From assembly GCF_022346605.1 (NCBI RefSeq), contig NZ_JAKRNT010000001.1, positions 496,001 to 560,000 on the forward strand: a stretch of DNA of 64,000 nt, in the 5' to 3' direction. The notes below the pieces were generated by a model. That model did no database searches. It was not told the DNA's origin and worked only from the letters and a program-made list of their open reading frames with translations. Position 1 is the first letter of the stretch. Each line of letters begins with the position of its first letter. This document shows, one piece after another, positions 47,481-56,738 of this stretch. This stretch comes from Sporosarcina sp. ACRSL. Lineage in GTDB: Bacteria; Bacillota; Bacilli; Bacillales_A; Planococcaceae. Made by a program: the position numbers and the translations under genes.

Positions 47481-48089
47481 TTAGTAAGGTTTCTTCCAAT
47501 GTGAATCCAAAGCAGCTAAATAATCAAGCCGTGGATTGAAACCTGCATGAATTTCTATGGATATCTCTTCCATTTCAGAGAGTGTAATAGATTTCCTTCC
47601 GCCTGCTATCATTCTTTCCCACTTTTTTTCGAAATACTCATAGGGAACTATAAAATAGCGGTCAAGAACTGTGAATTTGACTAATAGAAAAGCAATCCCC
47701 GCTTGCTCAGTCACTCTTTTCATATGCTCGACCTGATGCTCATGGATGTTTTGTAACGGGAATGAGGTCGTATTCTTTGTTTCCTTCGCTTCAAAATCAA
47801 TGTATCTTCCATTCCAGACTCCATTATAGTCGGTAGTGGAAGGTGATCTGAAGTATGCTTCGGTTATAACAGCTGCGCTTCTGGCAGGATATTTCACATG
47901 TACGATTTGGATAGGGACCGGCTTTTTATGGATGACTGCTTTATTGTTGGCCAAATAATATTCATTTGTTTCATTTAGTTCATCCTCTAATGTTTTCCCA
48001 CGGTTGCTAAATGAAAGGTTTTTTTTATTCACTCGCGTTGAGCGTTGTGCCGGAACGTATTTTTTTCCGTTTGGGTATCGAATTGTCAT
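47481..48089 (-). CDS. recU: Holliday junction resolvase RecU
   Basis: RecU cuts four-way DNA junctions during recombination and chromosome segregation. The protein is 202 aa from ATG 48089, after GAGGTGG; an in-frame GTG 48098 lies in that site. The nuclease core includes [20 protein letters not shown]-like residues near 85-103, with Asp, Glu and Lys metal ligands, and HEHQVEHM near 112. Location upstream of ponA is conserved across Firmicutes. Confidence 0.96.
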   Translation of the reverse strand: MTIRYPNGKKYVPAQRSTRVNKKNLSFSNRGKTLEDELNETNEYYLANNKAVIHKKPVPIQIVHVKYPARSAAVITEAYFRSPSTTDYNGVWNGRYIDFEAKETKNTTSFPLQNIHEHQVEHMKRVTEQAGIAFLLVKFTVLDRYFIVPYEYFEKKWERMIAGGRKSITLSEMEEISIEIHAGFNPRLDYLAALDSHWKKPY

Positions 48090-48263
48090 GCCTACCACCT
48101 CGCAATTCCTATCATACCATAATGATTGGACGGATTATCGCTGTAAAAGTTCCATAAAAATTGATAGGTAACATGTGCCAAGGAATGCACGTTCGTTAGG
48201 ACTTGGTGTCCACGTGCAGTATTTGATAGACTATAGGAAAGACTTCGGAGAGGAAGAGATCGC

Positions 48264-48632
48264 TTGTTAACCTTAATAGAGAAAACGGAACAGCTCCTTT
48301 CTGTATGTGAAGAGTGCTTGAATAGACTGCCAGCCATGCGTGAATTGGATCGGGAGCCCGATTTTTTTTCAGAAGTGAAACCATATGCAGATACAAACCA
48401 TAGATTGCTTGACGACTGGACCGAGGAAATTAGAATGTGGATTCAGAATGAAAAGCCGAAGTATATCCATCTTCATCAAATTGAATTGTTAAACGATTCG
48501 ATGAAACAATTCATTGTACAATCTTTTTACGCGAAGACAGGGAAGAAACGTTTTGTCCTTTCCATCAATTCCGCGACATACACATTGAGAACAGTTTTAG
48601 ATGAATTGCGAAGTGAAGGAGGGGAGCATTGA
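48264..48632 (+). CDS. yppE: DUF1798 protein YppE
   Basis: The product is 122 aa, all helical, with no membrane segment, starting at TTG 48264 after GAGGAAG. Family DUF1798 (YppE) has a known compact helical-bundle fold but no proven function. The stop overlaps the first base of the mrfA start codon, so the two genes are translated together. In B. subtilis yppE also lies downstream of recU. A link to the repair genes that follow is suggested only by the coupling. Confidence 0.85.
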   Translation: MLTLIEKTEQLLSVCEECLNRLPAMRELDREPDFFSEVKPYADTNHRLLDDWTEEIRMWIQNEKPKYIHLHQIELLNDSMKQFIVQSFYAKTGKKRFVLSINSATYTLRTVLDELRSEGGEH

Positions 48633-50911
48633 TGATAAAGACAAGCGTTCGGGAAACTGTTGATCGTATTTTATCCGACTCTGAACTATCTCCCAATATA
48701 CGTCACTATGAAAAGATTGAAGGGAAATCTGCCGTATATGCCCCGTTTCCGGAACAACTTCATCCTTCCATTGTGAAGGCGTTAGCGGAAAAAGGTATTG
48801 AACGCTTATACAGTCATCAGCGAGAAGCATTCGATTTTGCGACAACAGGAAATTCAATAACAGCTGTAACGCCTACTGCTTCCGGGAAATCACTATGCTA
48901 TCACTTGCCTGTCTTGCAAAGTATTTTAGAGGATGATTCATCACGTGCACTTTATCTGTTTCCAACGAAAGCACTCGCACAAGATCAGTTGGCAGATTTA
49001 CATGAATTAATAGAAGCGAGCGGTGAAACAATTCTAAGCTACACATATGATGGTGATACAGCCCCTGGACTGCGTACGAAAGTGCGGAAATCAGGGCATA
49101 TCGTTTTGACCAACCCCGATATGCTGCATTCCGGCATCTTGCCACATCATACGAAATGGGTATCCTTATTCGAAAATTTGAAGTATATCATCGTAGACGA
49201 ATTGCATACGTATAAAGGAGTTTTCGGAAGCCATGTTGCACATGTTTTGAGAAGATTGAAGCGCATTTGCAATTATTATGGATGCGACCCGACTTTCATC
49301 TGTACATCCGCAACAATTGCAAATCCGAAAGAGCTTGCCGAGACGTTGACAAATACTCCAATGCGTCTCATCTCCAATAACGGTGCTCCTTCAGGAGTTA
49401 AGCATTTTATTTTCTATAATCCACCGGTCGTCCATAAGACGTTTGGCATCCGGCGCAGCGCAATTCTTGAAGTGCGGGATATCGCTTCATTCTTATACCG
49501 GGAGGGCATCCAAACGATCATCTTTGCAAAAAGCAGAGTGCGCGTCGAGATGCTAGTTACGTATATGAAGGAATTGACGAAGAAAAAACTGTTTGACGAG
49601 ACGATCATGGGCTATCGTGGCGGCTATTTACCATCCGAAAGACGAAAAATCGAAAAAAGGTTGCGGGACGGTGAAATTAGAACGGTCGTCAGCACGAACG
49701 CACTAGAGCTAGGAATTGATATCGGCCAATTACAAGCTTGTATTATGACCGGTTACCCTGGAAATATCGCTAGCGCGTATCAACAGGCTGGCAGAGCAGG
49801 AAGAAGACAGGATGACGCTTTAATCATTTACGTTGCACAATCGATGGCGCTCGACCAATACATTATCGAACATCCTGAATACTTGTTGGGACAAACACCT
49901 GAAGAAGCTCGTATTCATCCAGATAATATGCTTATCCTGATGGATCATTTGAAATGTGCATCATTTGAATTGCCCTTTACGATGACGGAAACATATGGGG
50001 AGTTCGAAGTACAGGAACTGCTTGCCTTTTTGGAGAGCGAGGGCGTACTTGTCAAAACGTCCGATAAGTGGCATTGGATGACGGACAGATTCCCCGCAAG
50101 CGAAATCAGTTTACGCTCCGCTTCACAGGAAAATGTCGTCATTATCGACAAAACGATTCCGAAAGGGACAGTCGTAATCGGTGAGATGGATCGATATAGT
50201 GCCATGACGTTGTTGCACGAAGAGGCGATCTATATCCATCAAGGGAAGCAATATCAAGTCGAGATGCTAGATTGGGAAGAAAAAAAGGCGTACGTGACAG
50301 AAGTAGACGTAGATTATTATACCGATGCTAATTTAGCGGTTGAATTGAAAGTGATTAGTGAAGATGATTTCAAGCATGTAGGGGATGCTTCTGTCGCTTA
50401 CGGAGATATTGCAGTGTTGGCGATTCCTACTATTTTCAAGAAGATCCGTTTCGATACGCACGACAATATCGGATCCGGTCCAATTTCGCTGCCCGCAGAG
50501 GAGCTGCATACTTCATCGACTTGGTATTCGTTCGACACACCGGTCGGGTGGAAGGAATCCGATTTGACGGATGCGCTGACAGGCGCTGCATATGCAATTC
50601 AATCATTCATTCCGTTATTTGTGCGATGTGATCGGTCGGATATCCATGTCGTCCCACAAGTGAAGGCGATTCATACAGGAAAACCAACACTGTTCATATA
50701 TGACAGTTATCCTGGAGGCATTGGCTTAAGTGAGAAGATTTTTAGTCGTTGGGATGAATTACTACGAAAGGCTGCCGAACATGTACGCGGTTGCCATTGT
50801 GAAAACGGATGTCCCGTCTGTATAGGCGCGCAGGAAGAAGGAATCCGGATGAAACAGGATGTCATAACCCTTCTGCAAGCTCTTGTTGGGGGGAAAACCG
50901 ATGTCATATGA
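48632..50911 (+). CDS. mrfA: DEAD/DEAH-box helicase with DUF1998 zinc domain, MrfA (YprA)
   Basis: MrfA is the B. subtilis mitomycin repair factor helicase acting in a UvrABC-independent excision pathway. The 759-aa protein has Walker A TPTASGKS (about residues 80-87), motif II DELH (about 188-191), and QAGRAGRRQ near 388. The C-terminal DUF1998 domain has four cysteines in the CHCENGCPVC cluster (about 720-729). It overlaps yppE by 1 base and mrfB by 11 bases. Function is transferred from the family. Confidence 0.93.
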   Translation: MIKTSVRETVDRILSDSELSPNIRHYEKIEGKSAVYAPFPEQLHPSIVKALAEKGIERLYSHQREAFDFATTGNSITAVTPTASGKSLCYHLPVLQSILEDDSSRALYLFPTKALAQDQLADLHELIEASGETILSYTYDGDTAPGLRTKVRKSGHIVLTNPDMLHSGILPHHTKWVSLFENLKYIIVDELHTYKGVFGSHVAHVLRRLKRICNYYGCDPTFICTSATIANPKELAETLTNTPMRLISNNGAPSGVKHFIFYNPPVVHKTFGIRRSAILEVRDIASFLYREGIQTIIFAKSRVRVEMLVTYMKELTKKKLFDETIMGYRGGYLPSERRKIEKRLRDGEIRTVVSTNALELGIDIGQLQACIMTGYPGNIASAYQQAGRAGRRQDDALIIYVAQSMALDQYIIEHPEYLLGQTPEEARIHPDNMLILMDHLKCASFELPFTMTETYGEFEVQELLAFLESEGVLVKTSDKWHWMTDRFPASEISLRSASQENVVIIDKTIPKGTVVIGEMDRYSAMTLLHEEAIYIHQGKQYQVEMLDWEEKKAYVTEVDVDYYTDANLAVELKVISEDDFKHVGDASVAYGDIAVLAIPTIFKKIRFDTHDNIGSGPISLPAEELHTSSTWYSFDTPVGWKESDLTDALTGAAYAIQSFIPLFVRCDRSDIHVVPQVKAIHTGKPTLFIYDSYPGGIGLSEKIFSRWDELLRKAAEHVRGCHCENGCPVCIGAQEEGIRMKQDVITLLQALVGGKTDVI

Positions 50912-52169
50912 AGCTAAAATGATGGCTATGAAGAAGCTATTGAAAAAGAAAGCTCCTGAAGCCGAAAAAAAAGCTAATGATTCACCGAAACGTCAAACGC
51001 CACCACCCCCGCCTTATGAAAAAAAATGGCTCGCTGCGGGATTAACAAAAGAGGAAAATGAATACGGCGTCGTCTATAAGCGGACAGTCGTCTATGAACC
51101 GCACCATCAACATGGGAAGTACACACTTTCCGGGTTATTGGATACAGTGGAAAGATGGCGCGAGTCTCAGGAAATACATCCCCTCGCCCCGGACTTTAAA
51201 CAGCCACTCGTTTTTTTTGATACAGAGACAACTGGACTAAAAGGCACCGGCACACTCATCTTTCTTATGGGCTTTATTGAATATACGGAAGATGCATTTA
51301 CATTGACGCAATATGTATTGCCTGGACCGGATCACGAAGCCGCATTCTTGTATGCTTCAAAACTATGGAAAACACCGATGTCGATTGTCATGTATAATGG
51401 AAAGAGTTTCGATATGCCACAAGTACAAACGAGATGGACTATGAACAAGGATTCCTTACCTAAGTTGCTGAAGCATACGGAAATCGATCTGCTACATGGA
51501 TCGAAAAGAATTTGGAAAAATGAAATGGATACATTCAAATTGACTGCAGTCGAGGAAGAGCAGCTCGGTTTTTACCGTGAAGGTGATATTCCCGGCCACA
51601 TGGCGCCAATTATTTATCAGGACGCTGTAAAAAACGGTCGAGCTGAATTGCTCATGAAAGTCCTACTTCATAATGAATGGGATATTCTTTCCCTTGTCAC
51701 TCTTTATATTCGTTCAACGGACCTTCTATTGCAAGGTGATGCGTTTTCATCCGCGAATGCGCAAACGAATATTGGGAAATGGTATACGGATTTGAAATCT
51801 TTTAGCCGCAGTAAAGATGTCCTCATGGATGTCATTGCAGAATACGGGACTGAGGAGCCGAGGGCACATTTTCATATCGGATTCCTTTTGAAGAAGGAAG
51901 GACGGTATACAGAAGCAATTGAATCATTTACAATTGCCGCTGCCGGTTTGAAAGGAAGAGAAAGAATCATTGCCTTTGAGGAATTAGCGAAGCTGTTCGA
52001 ACATAAAATGAAGGAGCCGAAAAAAGCTCTTCATTATACAAAAGAGGCGATTCGGTATTTGAAGCACGAAACAGATGTGACAAACCGTTTCAAAGCCCGA
52101 ATGGGAAATGAATTCACTCATAGGGAAATAAGATTGCAAAAGAAGCTATTTCCCGGGGAAGCGCAGTAA
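50901..52169 (+). CDS. mrfB: DEDD exonuclease MrfB (YprB)
   Basis: MrfB is the metal-dependent exonuclease partner of MrfA. The 422-aa protein begins with a basic, proline-rich stretch and then has the exonuclease I motif FFDTETTGL (about residues 104-112), YNGKSFDMP near 165 and HNEWDILSL near 257. Tetratricopeptide-like repeats fill the C-terminal part (about 285-400). ATG 50901 is inside the end of mrfA, so expression is coupled. Confidence 0.92.
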   Translation: MSYEAKMMAMKKLLKKKAPEAEKKANDSPKRQTPPPPPYEKKWLAAGLTKEENEYGVVYKRTVVYEPHHQHGKYTLSGLLDTVERWRESQEIHPLAPDFKQPLVFFDTETTGLKGTGTLIFLMGFIEYTEDAFTLTQYVLPGPDHEAAFLYASKLWKTPMSIVMYNGKSFDMPQVQTRWTMNKDSLPKLLKHTEIDLLHGSKRIWKNEMDTFKLTAVEEEQLGFYREGDIPGHMAPIIYQDAVKNGRAELLMKVLLHNEWDILSLVTLYIRSTDLLLQGDAFSSANAQTNIGKWYTDLKSFSRSKDVLMDVIAEYGTEEPRAHFHIGFLLKKEGRYTEAIESFTIAAAGLKGRERIIAFEELAKLFEHKMKEPKKALHYTKEAIRYLKHETDVTNRFKARMGNEFTHREIRLQKKLFPGEAQ

Positions 52170-52201
52170 CCGACAAAATCCGGCTTTACCGGCAAAATAG
52201 T

Positions 52202-52231
52202 AAGACAAGGTTGTACAAAATATGCTATACT
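52202..52231 (+). promoter_or_regulatory. possible sigma-A promoter for gpsB
   Basis: AAGACA (52202-52207) and TATACT (52226-52231) are 18 bases apart. The -10 is good and the -35 matches four of six bases. Confidence 0.4.
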
Positions 52232-52267
52232 TGCGACATGTAAACATTGATGGAAGGGCGTCATTTT

Positions 52268-52564
52268 ATGGAAATAAAACTTGATTCGAAAACAATTCTT
52301 GAAAAAGAGTTCAAAACAGGTTTACGCGGGTATAATCAAGAAGACGTAGATCTTTTTCTCGATCAGGTCATTCAGGATTACGAAGCGTTTAAGAAAATAA
52401 TTTCTGAATTGCGAATGGAAAATGAAAAGCTGAAGGATGAACTCGCTTCTGCGGCCAAACGTCCAGTTACAACGAATGCAAATACAACAAACTTTGATTT
52501 GTTGAAACGGATTTCCAATTTGGAAAAGCACGTATTCGGCAGCAAACTGTACGATCACGAATAA
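52268..52564 (+). CDS. gpsB: cell-division regulator GpsB
   Basis: GpsB is a DivIVA-like coiled-coil protein that shuttles PBP1 between lateral wall and septum. It is 98 aa from ATG 52268, the B. subtilis length. The N-terminal membrane-binding and PBP-docking part carries [19 protein letters not shown] (about residues 17-35), and a coiled coil follows. Its partner ponA is in this window, 4.8 kb away. In-frame ATG 52247 would place the start before the GGAAGGG site. Confidence 0.95.
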   Translation: MEIKLDSKTILEKEFKTGLRGYNQEDVDLFLDQVIQDYEAFKKIISELRMENEKLKDELASAAKRPVTTNANTTNFDLLKRISNLEKHVFGSKLYDHE

Positions 52565-52594
52565 GTGGGTCCGTTGATTACTTCAAAGAAATCA

Positions 52595-52623
52595 TTGATT
52601 TTTGTCGAAAAATGAAGTATACT
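52595..52623 (+). promoter_or_regulatory. sigma-A promoter for rnpB
   Basis: TTGATT (52595-52600), a 17-base spacer and TATACT (52618-52623) place the start of transcription at about 52630, the predicted 5' end of the RNA. Confidence 0.8.
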
Positions 52624-52629
52624 AATAAG

Positions 52630-53036
52630 ACCATAGCGTGAATTCAGGTAATCGCTGCAACGTCAAGTTGTAGAGGAAAGTCCATGCTCGCACGGTTCTG
52701 AGATGACCGTAGTGTTCGTGCTCGGCGAAAAAATAAGCCGGGGCTTTGCGCAATGCGCATTGACGGCGGGGATAAATCCTAAGTGTGCGTCGCACATATG
52801 GATGAGGTCCCCTGAAAAGTGCCACAGTGACGTAGCTAATCCGGAAACGGATTAGATGGAACGCGGTAAACCCCACGAGCGAGAAACCCAAATTATGGTA
52901 GGGGCACTCTTCTGAAGGAATTGAACAGATGAAGGGACAGACAATGTCTGTAGATAGATGATTACCACCCTAAGTACGAGGCGCAAGCCGTTTGAGTACA
53001 CGGGAACAAAACATGGCTTATCGAATTTACGATGGT
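52630..53036 (+). ncRNA. rnpB: RNase P RNA, Bacillus type B
   Basis: This is the catalytic RNA that trims the 5' leader of precursor tRNAs. Conserved blocks typical of type B RNA are visible: GTAATCGCTGCA, then GAGGAAAGTCCATGCTCGCA (near 52670), AAAGTGCCACAGTGACG, GGAACGCGGTAAACCCC, GCGAGAAACCCAAAT, GTAGATAGATGATTACC and ACAAAACATGGCTTA near the 3' end. P1 is formed by ACCAT at 52630 and ATGGT at 53032. Ends are predicted from this pairing, so a few bases of error are possible. Confidence 0.95.
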
Positions 53037-53053
53037 TACAACACATAACAATC

Positions 53054-53086
53054 AATGCTCTCCTTCACGTTTGGAGAGCATTTCTT
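53054..53086 (+). terminator. intrinsic terminator after rnpB
   Basis: A perfect 10-bp stem AATGCTCTCC pairing with GGAGAGCATT is followed by TTCTTC. Confidence 0.85.
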
Positions 53087-53173
53087 CATTGTTGGGGAAA
53101 TTAATTGATAATAATCACACAGACTACATAAAAGTATGCAACTTGTAGGGGTTAAAGATTAAGGATTACGTCT

Positions 53174-53419
53174 AGGATTGAAGCGAAAGGCGGCGACTCC
53201 TGCGAACGCCGTCACGAAGAACGGCGTTTGCGAGTAAAAGCGTAGCGTTACGAGCACATCTTGAACTAGCCGTCACGCAGAACGGCGTTTGCGAGCAGGC
53301 TGCGAGCAGGCTGCCTTAATTTCTGCAAAGAGCGCAGAAATTAAGGCAAATCGAACCCTTCGCTGTTCGATTGGCTCAGCGCTCGCCCGCGGAAAGCGTC
53401 CGCCTGTAGCGGAAATCCG
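53174..53419 (+). repeat. intergenic inverted-repeat element, copy F with exchanged core
   Basis: Both ends match copy C (AGGATTGAAGCG, GGCGACTCCTGCG on the left; CCCGCGGAAAGCGTCCGCC and AGCGGAAATCC on the right). The core is instead about 185 bases of other hairpins: AACGCCGT with ACGGCGTT, a perfect 14-bp stem GCCTTAATTTCTGC (53313-53347), and AATCGAAC with GTTCGATT (53349-53372). Part of the core is the reverse complement of the module in copy A. It ends 33 bases before rlmL. Interval 53091-53452 holds no gene. Confidence 0.88.
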
Positions 53420-53452
53420 GGTATCCCATCCTAGAATTGGAGTTGAAACTAC

Positions 53453-54580
53453 ATGACGAACTATAAATTAGTCGCCACATCCGCCATGGGGCTCGAATCA
53501 ATCGTTGCGGATGAAGTGAAAGAACTGGGCTTCGAGACGAAAACCGACAACGGAAAAATCTACTTTGAAGGCGACGAAACAGCAATTGCCAAAACAAATA
53601 TGTGGCTACGGGTTGCGGATCGAGTCCGTATCATCGTCGGCGAATTCACGGCCACAACATTCGATGAACTTTTTGAACAGACGAAGTCCCTTCCGTGGGA
53701 ACAATACTTGCCAGTCGATGCAAAATTCCCAGTCGCAGGAAAATCGGTAAAATCTACTTTATACAGCACTCCCGATTGCCAGGCCATTGTGAAAAAAGCA
53801 ATCGTGGAACGACTAAAATCGGCTTATGGCCGTATCGGATTTTTAGACGAAACAGGACCTCTATTTAAACTAGAAGTATCCATATTAAAGGATAAAGTAA
53901 CGTTGACGATCGATTCGAGCGGTGCGGGCTTGCATAAGCGTGGCTATCGAGTCGGACAGGGGGAAGCACCGCTCAAGGAGACAATGGCTGCTGCCCTCGT
54001 CAAATTGACACGTTGGAATCCTGATCGGCCGTTTGTCGATCCGTTTTGTGGGTCAGGTACAATCGCAATTGAAGCCGCAATGATCGGCCAGCAAATAGCG
54101 CCCGGCTATAACCGTGATTTCAGCAGCGAGCAATGGCCATGGTTGAAGCAGTCCATCTGGGACCGGATCAGGGAAGAGGCTGAAGACCTTGCAAATTATG
54201 ATCAACCGCTTGACATTACAGGATTCGATGTAGACCCTCGGATGATCAAAGTTGCCCAGCAAAATGCGGTTGAAGCAGGCTTCATGGATTTGATCCATTT
54301 CGAGCAACGGGATGTTAGAAATTTGACCGTCGAAGGTTTGAACGGTGTTCTTGTCGGCAATCCTCCTTATGGAGAACGTCTAGGAGAAATCGAAGAAGCT
54401 GAGGAACTTGCCCGGGTCATCGGCCATATAATGGAAAGGTATCCTTCATGGTCCGTCTACATGCTCTCTTCATTGGAAAACTTTGAGACAATGTATGGAA
54501 GAAAAGCTACAAAAAAAAGAAAATTGTTTAACGGATTTATTCGAACGGACTTTTATCAATATTGGGGTCAACGTGTATAA
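53453..54580 (+). CDS. rlmL: THUMP-domain 23S rRNA guanine-N2 methyltransferase, RlmL-like (YpsC)
   Basis: The 375-aa protein has an N-terminal ferredoxin-like/THUMP RNA-binding region (about residues 1-155) and a Rossmann methyltransferase domain with DPFCGSGTIAIEAA (about 195-208) and catalytic NPPYGERLG (about 303-311). This family methylates N2 of guanine in 23S rRNA, as the RlmL half of the E. coli enzyme does at G2445. Position beside rnpB and gpsB matches B. subtilis ypsC. Target base is inferred from the family. Confidence 0.9.
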   Translation: MTNYKLVATSAMGLESIVADEVKELGFETKTDNGKIYFEGDETAIAKTNMWLRVADRVRIIVGEFTATTFDELFEQTKSLPWEQYLPVDAKFPVAGKSVKSTLYSTPDCQAIVKKAIVERLKSAYGRIGFLDETGPLFKLEVSILKDKVTLTIDSSGAGLHKRGYRVGQGEAPLKETMAAALVKLTRWNPDRPFVDPFCGSGTIAIEAAMIGQQIAPGYNRDFSSEQWPWLKQSIWDRIREEAEDLANYDQPLDITGFDVDPRMIKVAQQNAVEAGFMDLIHFEQRDVRNLTVEGLNGVLVGNPPYGERLGEIEEAEELARVIGHIMERYPSWSVYMLSSLENFETMYGRKATKKRKLFNGFIRTDFYQYWGQRV

Positions 54581-54591
54581 GACCTAACTAG

Positions 54592-54619
54592 ACGGAAGAG
54601 GTTCTACCTCTTCCGTTTC
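54592..54619 (+). terminator. intrinsic terminator after rlmL
   Basis: A perfect 11-bp stem ACGGAAGAGGT pairing with ACCTCTTCCGT has a 3-base loop and a short T-rich end. Confidence 0.8.
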
Positions 54620-54647
54620 CATGTGCAAAAATGAAAGGGGAGCGCAA

Positions 54648-56564
54648 ATGAAAAGAAAGATGCCATTTTCATTGACAAAAGAAAAATCATTTTATGAATC
54701 CTTAAATGACTGGATTGGCGATACATTATATGACGATTTAACAGAAAAGGGATTCGAATGCAGAGACGAACAAATCTATATGGCATTTCAAATTGAACAA
54801 GCGCTGAAAGAGAAGAAAGTCCTTCTCGCGGAAGCTGGTGTCGGGACAGGAAAGACGATCGCATATCTATTGCCCGCGATTGCCTATGCGAGATACACGG
54901 GAAAACCGGCCCTCATTTCTTGTGCGGATGAAACGTTAATTGATCAGCTTGTCAAAGAAGAAGGAGATATACGCAAAATAAGCGATGCCCTCCAAATTGA
55001 TATTGACGTCCGACTCGCCAAAGCGAGGGATCAATATTTATGTCTGAAAAGGTTAGATGAAGCTGTAGATGCCTCGACAGAAGACTTTGCGGAAAATGTA
55101 CAGAGAGGCTTGCCAGACTTTGTCCACGGCAATGCATCACTACAATCGATCTTCCCATATGGGGAACGTTCGGATTATCCTTATTTGAACGATGAGCAAT
55201 GGAAAATGATGAATTTCCATCCTGTCCAACAATGTGCAGCTTGTGATATACGAAATCGATGTGGGCAGACGATTCACCGGAATCATTATCGCGAAGCGGC
55301 TGACTTGATCATTTGCTCACATGATTTCTATATGGAACATATTTGGACGAAAGAATCGCGGAAGCGTCAAGGTCAAATGCCACTTCTTCCTGAAGTATCA
55401 ATGATCGTGTTTGATGAAGGGCATCTCCTTGAATATTCTGCCCAGCGTGCACTCACGTACGAAGTCCAAAATAATACGTTGCTGAATTTACTTGAAAGAA
55501 TCATGGTAGACGGTGTCCGGGAAGAGACGTTGCAATTGATGGAGCGCTTAATAGATATCCATGAACATTTCTTCCGTCTTCTGCGTACAGCAACGAAAGA
55601 TAATGAGGATGAGCGAAAAGCGATCCGCAAAAACGGGGAAATCCTTTCCGCTGGAAGAGAAGCAATATCCATCTCAACCTCTTTACTGGAAGAGTTCGTA
55701 TTTGAAGGTGAATTGTATATCATTCCCGAATATGAGTTAAAAATGGTTGAGGAGTATTTGGAACAATATATTTATTCCATGGAACTATTTGTGTCTGAAA
55801 ATGACGCAGTCGACTGGCTTGAAGATACCGAAGACGGCATGACGCTCATTATTATGCCTCGCCTCGTCACTGATATATTGAAAGAGAAGCTATTTTCTTC
55901 CAATATTCCAATCGTCTTTTCATCTGCAACTCTATCGGTCGCTCAAGATTTTTCGTATTTATTGGATAGTCTTGGCATCGAGGATTTTCTCTCGTTTTCA
56001 GTGGAATCGCCTTTCGATTATGAAGAAAAGATGGAAGTCATCGTGGCCGATTTGGATGAAGGAGGAAAACCGGGATTTGTTCTGGAACTGTTGGAGGATC
56101 CGCAACAAACATTGTTGCTGTTCAAATCGGAACAGTCGATGAAGAGATTTATGGCGGAATTAAACGAAGAGCAGAGAAAAGGAATCGCTTTTGAGGGAGA
56201 ACGTGAACTGTCATCGATCATTCGAGATTTCCAGCAGAAAGAAATTCCAGTCCTTTGCTCGTATCATTTATGGGAAGGGCTTGATATTCCTCAAGACGCG
56301 CTAACTCGGGTCATCATTTACGATCTGCCATTCCCACCCCACGATCCGCTATTCGACGCGCGTAGGAAGCATGCAGAAAATCCGTTTGAGGAAGTGGAAT
56401 TGCCGTTTATGCTCCTACGATTAAGGCAAGGTGCCGGGCGTCTCATCCGGACATCAGAAGATTCGGGGACTGTTCATATCCTTTTGGAAGGTTTCGAGCA
56501 GGAAATGAAGGATCTCATTTCAGGGGTTTTTCCTGTGGAAGTCCAGACATTCGTTAAAAAATAA
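54648..56564 (+). CDS. ypvA: XPD/DinG-family ATP-dependent DNA helicase (YpvA)
   Basis: The 638-aa helicase has Walker A GVGTGKT (about residues 65-71), motif II DEGH (about 255-258) and a terminal RLRQGAGRLIR near 591. Four cysteines suited to a 4Fe-4S cluster are present: one in QYLCLKR (about 132) and three in CAACDIRNRC (about 196-205). It therefore differs from the dinG product of this window, which has an exonuclease domain and no such cluster. ATG 54648 follows AAAGGGGAG; a GTG 54621 upstream is in frame but lies in terminator sequence. Confidence 0.9.
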   Translation: MKRKMPFSLTKEKSFYESLNDWIGDTLYDDLTEKGFECRDEQIYMAFQIEQALKEKKVLLAEAGVGTGKTIAYLLPAIAYARYTGKPALISCADETLIDQLVKEEGDIRKISDALQIDIDVRLAKARDQYLCLKRLDEAVDASTEDFAENVQRGLPDFVHGNASLQSIFPYGERSDYPYLNDEQWKMMNFHPVQQCAACDIRNRCGQTIHRNHYREAADLIICSHDFYMEHIWTKESRKRQGQMPLLPEVSMIVFDEGHLLEYSAQRALTYEVQNNTLLNLLERIMVDGVREETLQLMERLIDIHEHFFRLLRTATKDNEDERKAIRKNGEILSAGREAISISTSLLEEFVFEGELYIIPEYELKMVEEYLEQYIYSMELFVSENDAVDWLEDTEDGMTLIIMPRLVTDILKEKLFSSNIPIVFSSATLSVAQDFSYLLDSLGIEDFLSFSVESPFDYEEKMEVIVADLDEGGKPGFVLELLEDPQQTLLLFKSEQSMKRFMAELNEEQRKGIAFEGERELSSIIRDFQQKEIPVLCSYHLWEGLDIPQDALTRVIIYDLPFPPHDPLFDARRKHAENPFEEVELPFMLLRLRQGAGRLIRTSEDSGTVHILLEGFEQEMKDLISGVFPVEVQTFVKK

Positions 56565-56571
56565 CTATGAT

Positions 56572-56615
56572 AAGCTGTCTTTAAGTGGGGAAACTCGATT
56601 AAAGACAGCTTTTAC
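56572..56615 (+). terminator. intrinsic terminator after ypvA
   Basis: A perfect 13-bp stem AAGCTGTCTTTAA pairing with TTAAAGACAGCTT has a 14-base loop and a TTTTA end. Confidence 0.85.
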
Positions 56616-56738
56616 TTTTTACCGGTACTATTTGGTTGACGTGTATTCTTAATGCATAAACTCCGAATTTTCAATATAAATCGTTTGATAAAAGAAGATG
56701 GTATAGTAGATACAGAATAAGAGGAAGGATCGAATGCA

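Noticed and set aside
53313-53347. 14-bp perfect stem as a terminator before rlmL
   Set aside because: No T run follows, and it lies inside repeat F with several other stems; treated as part of the element.
53349-53372. TCGAAC...GTTCGA in repeat F as a LexA box upstream of rlmL
   Set aside because: The half-sites are 8 bases apart, not 4 as in the Bacillus SOS box, and the pairing is part of a hairpin in the repeat.
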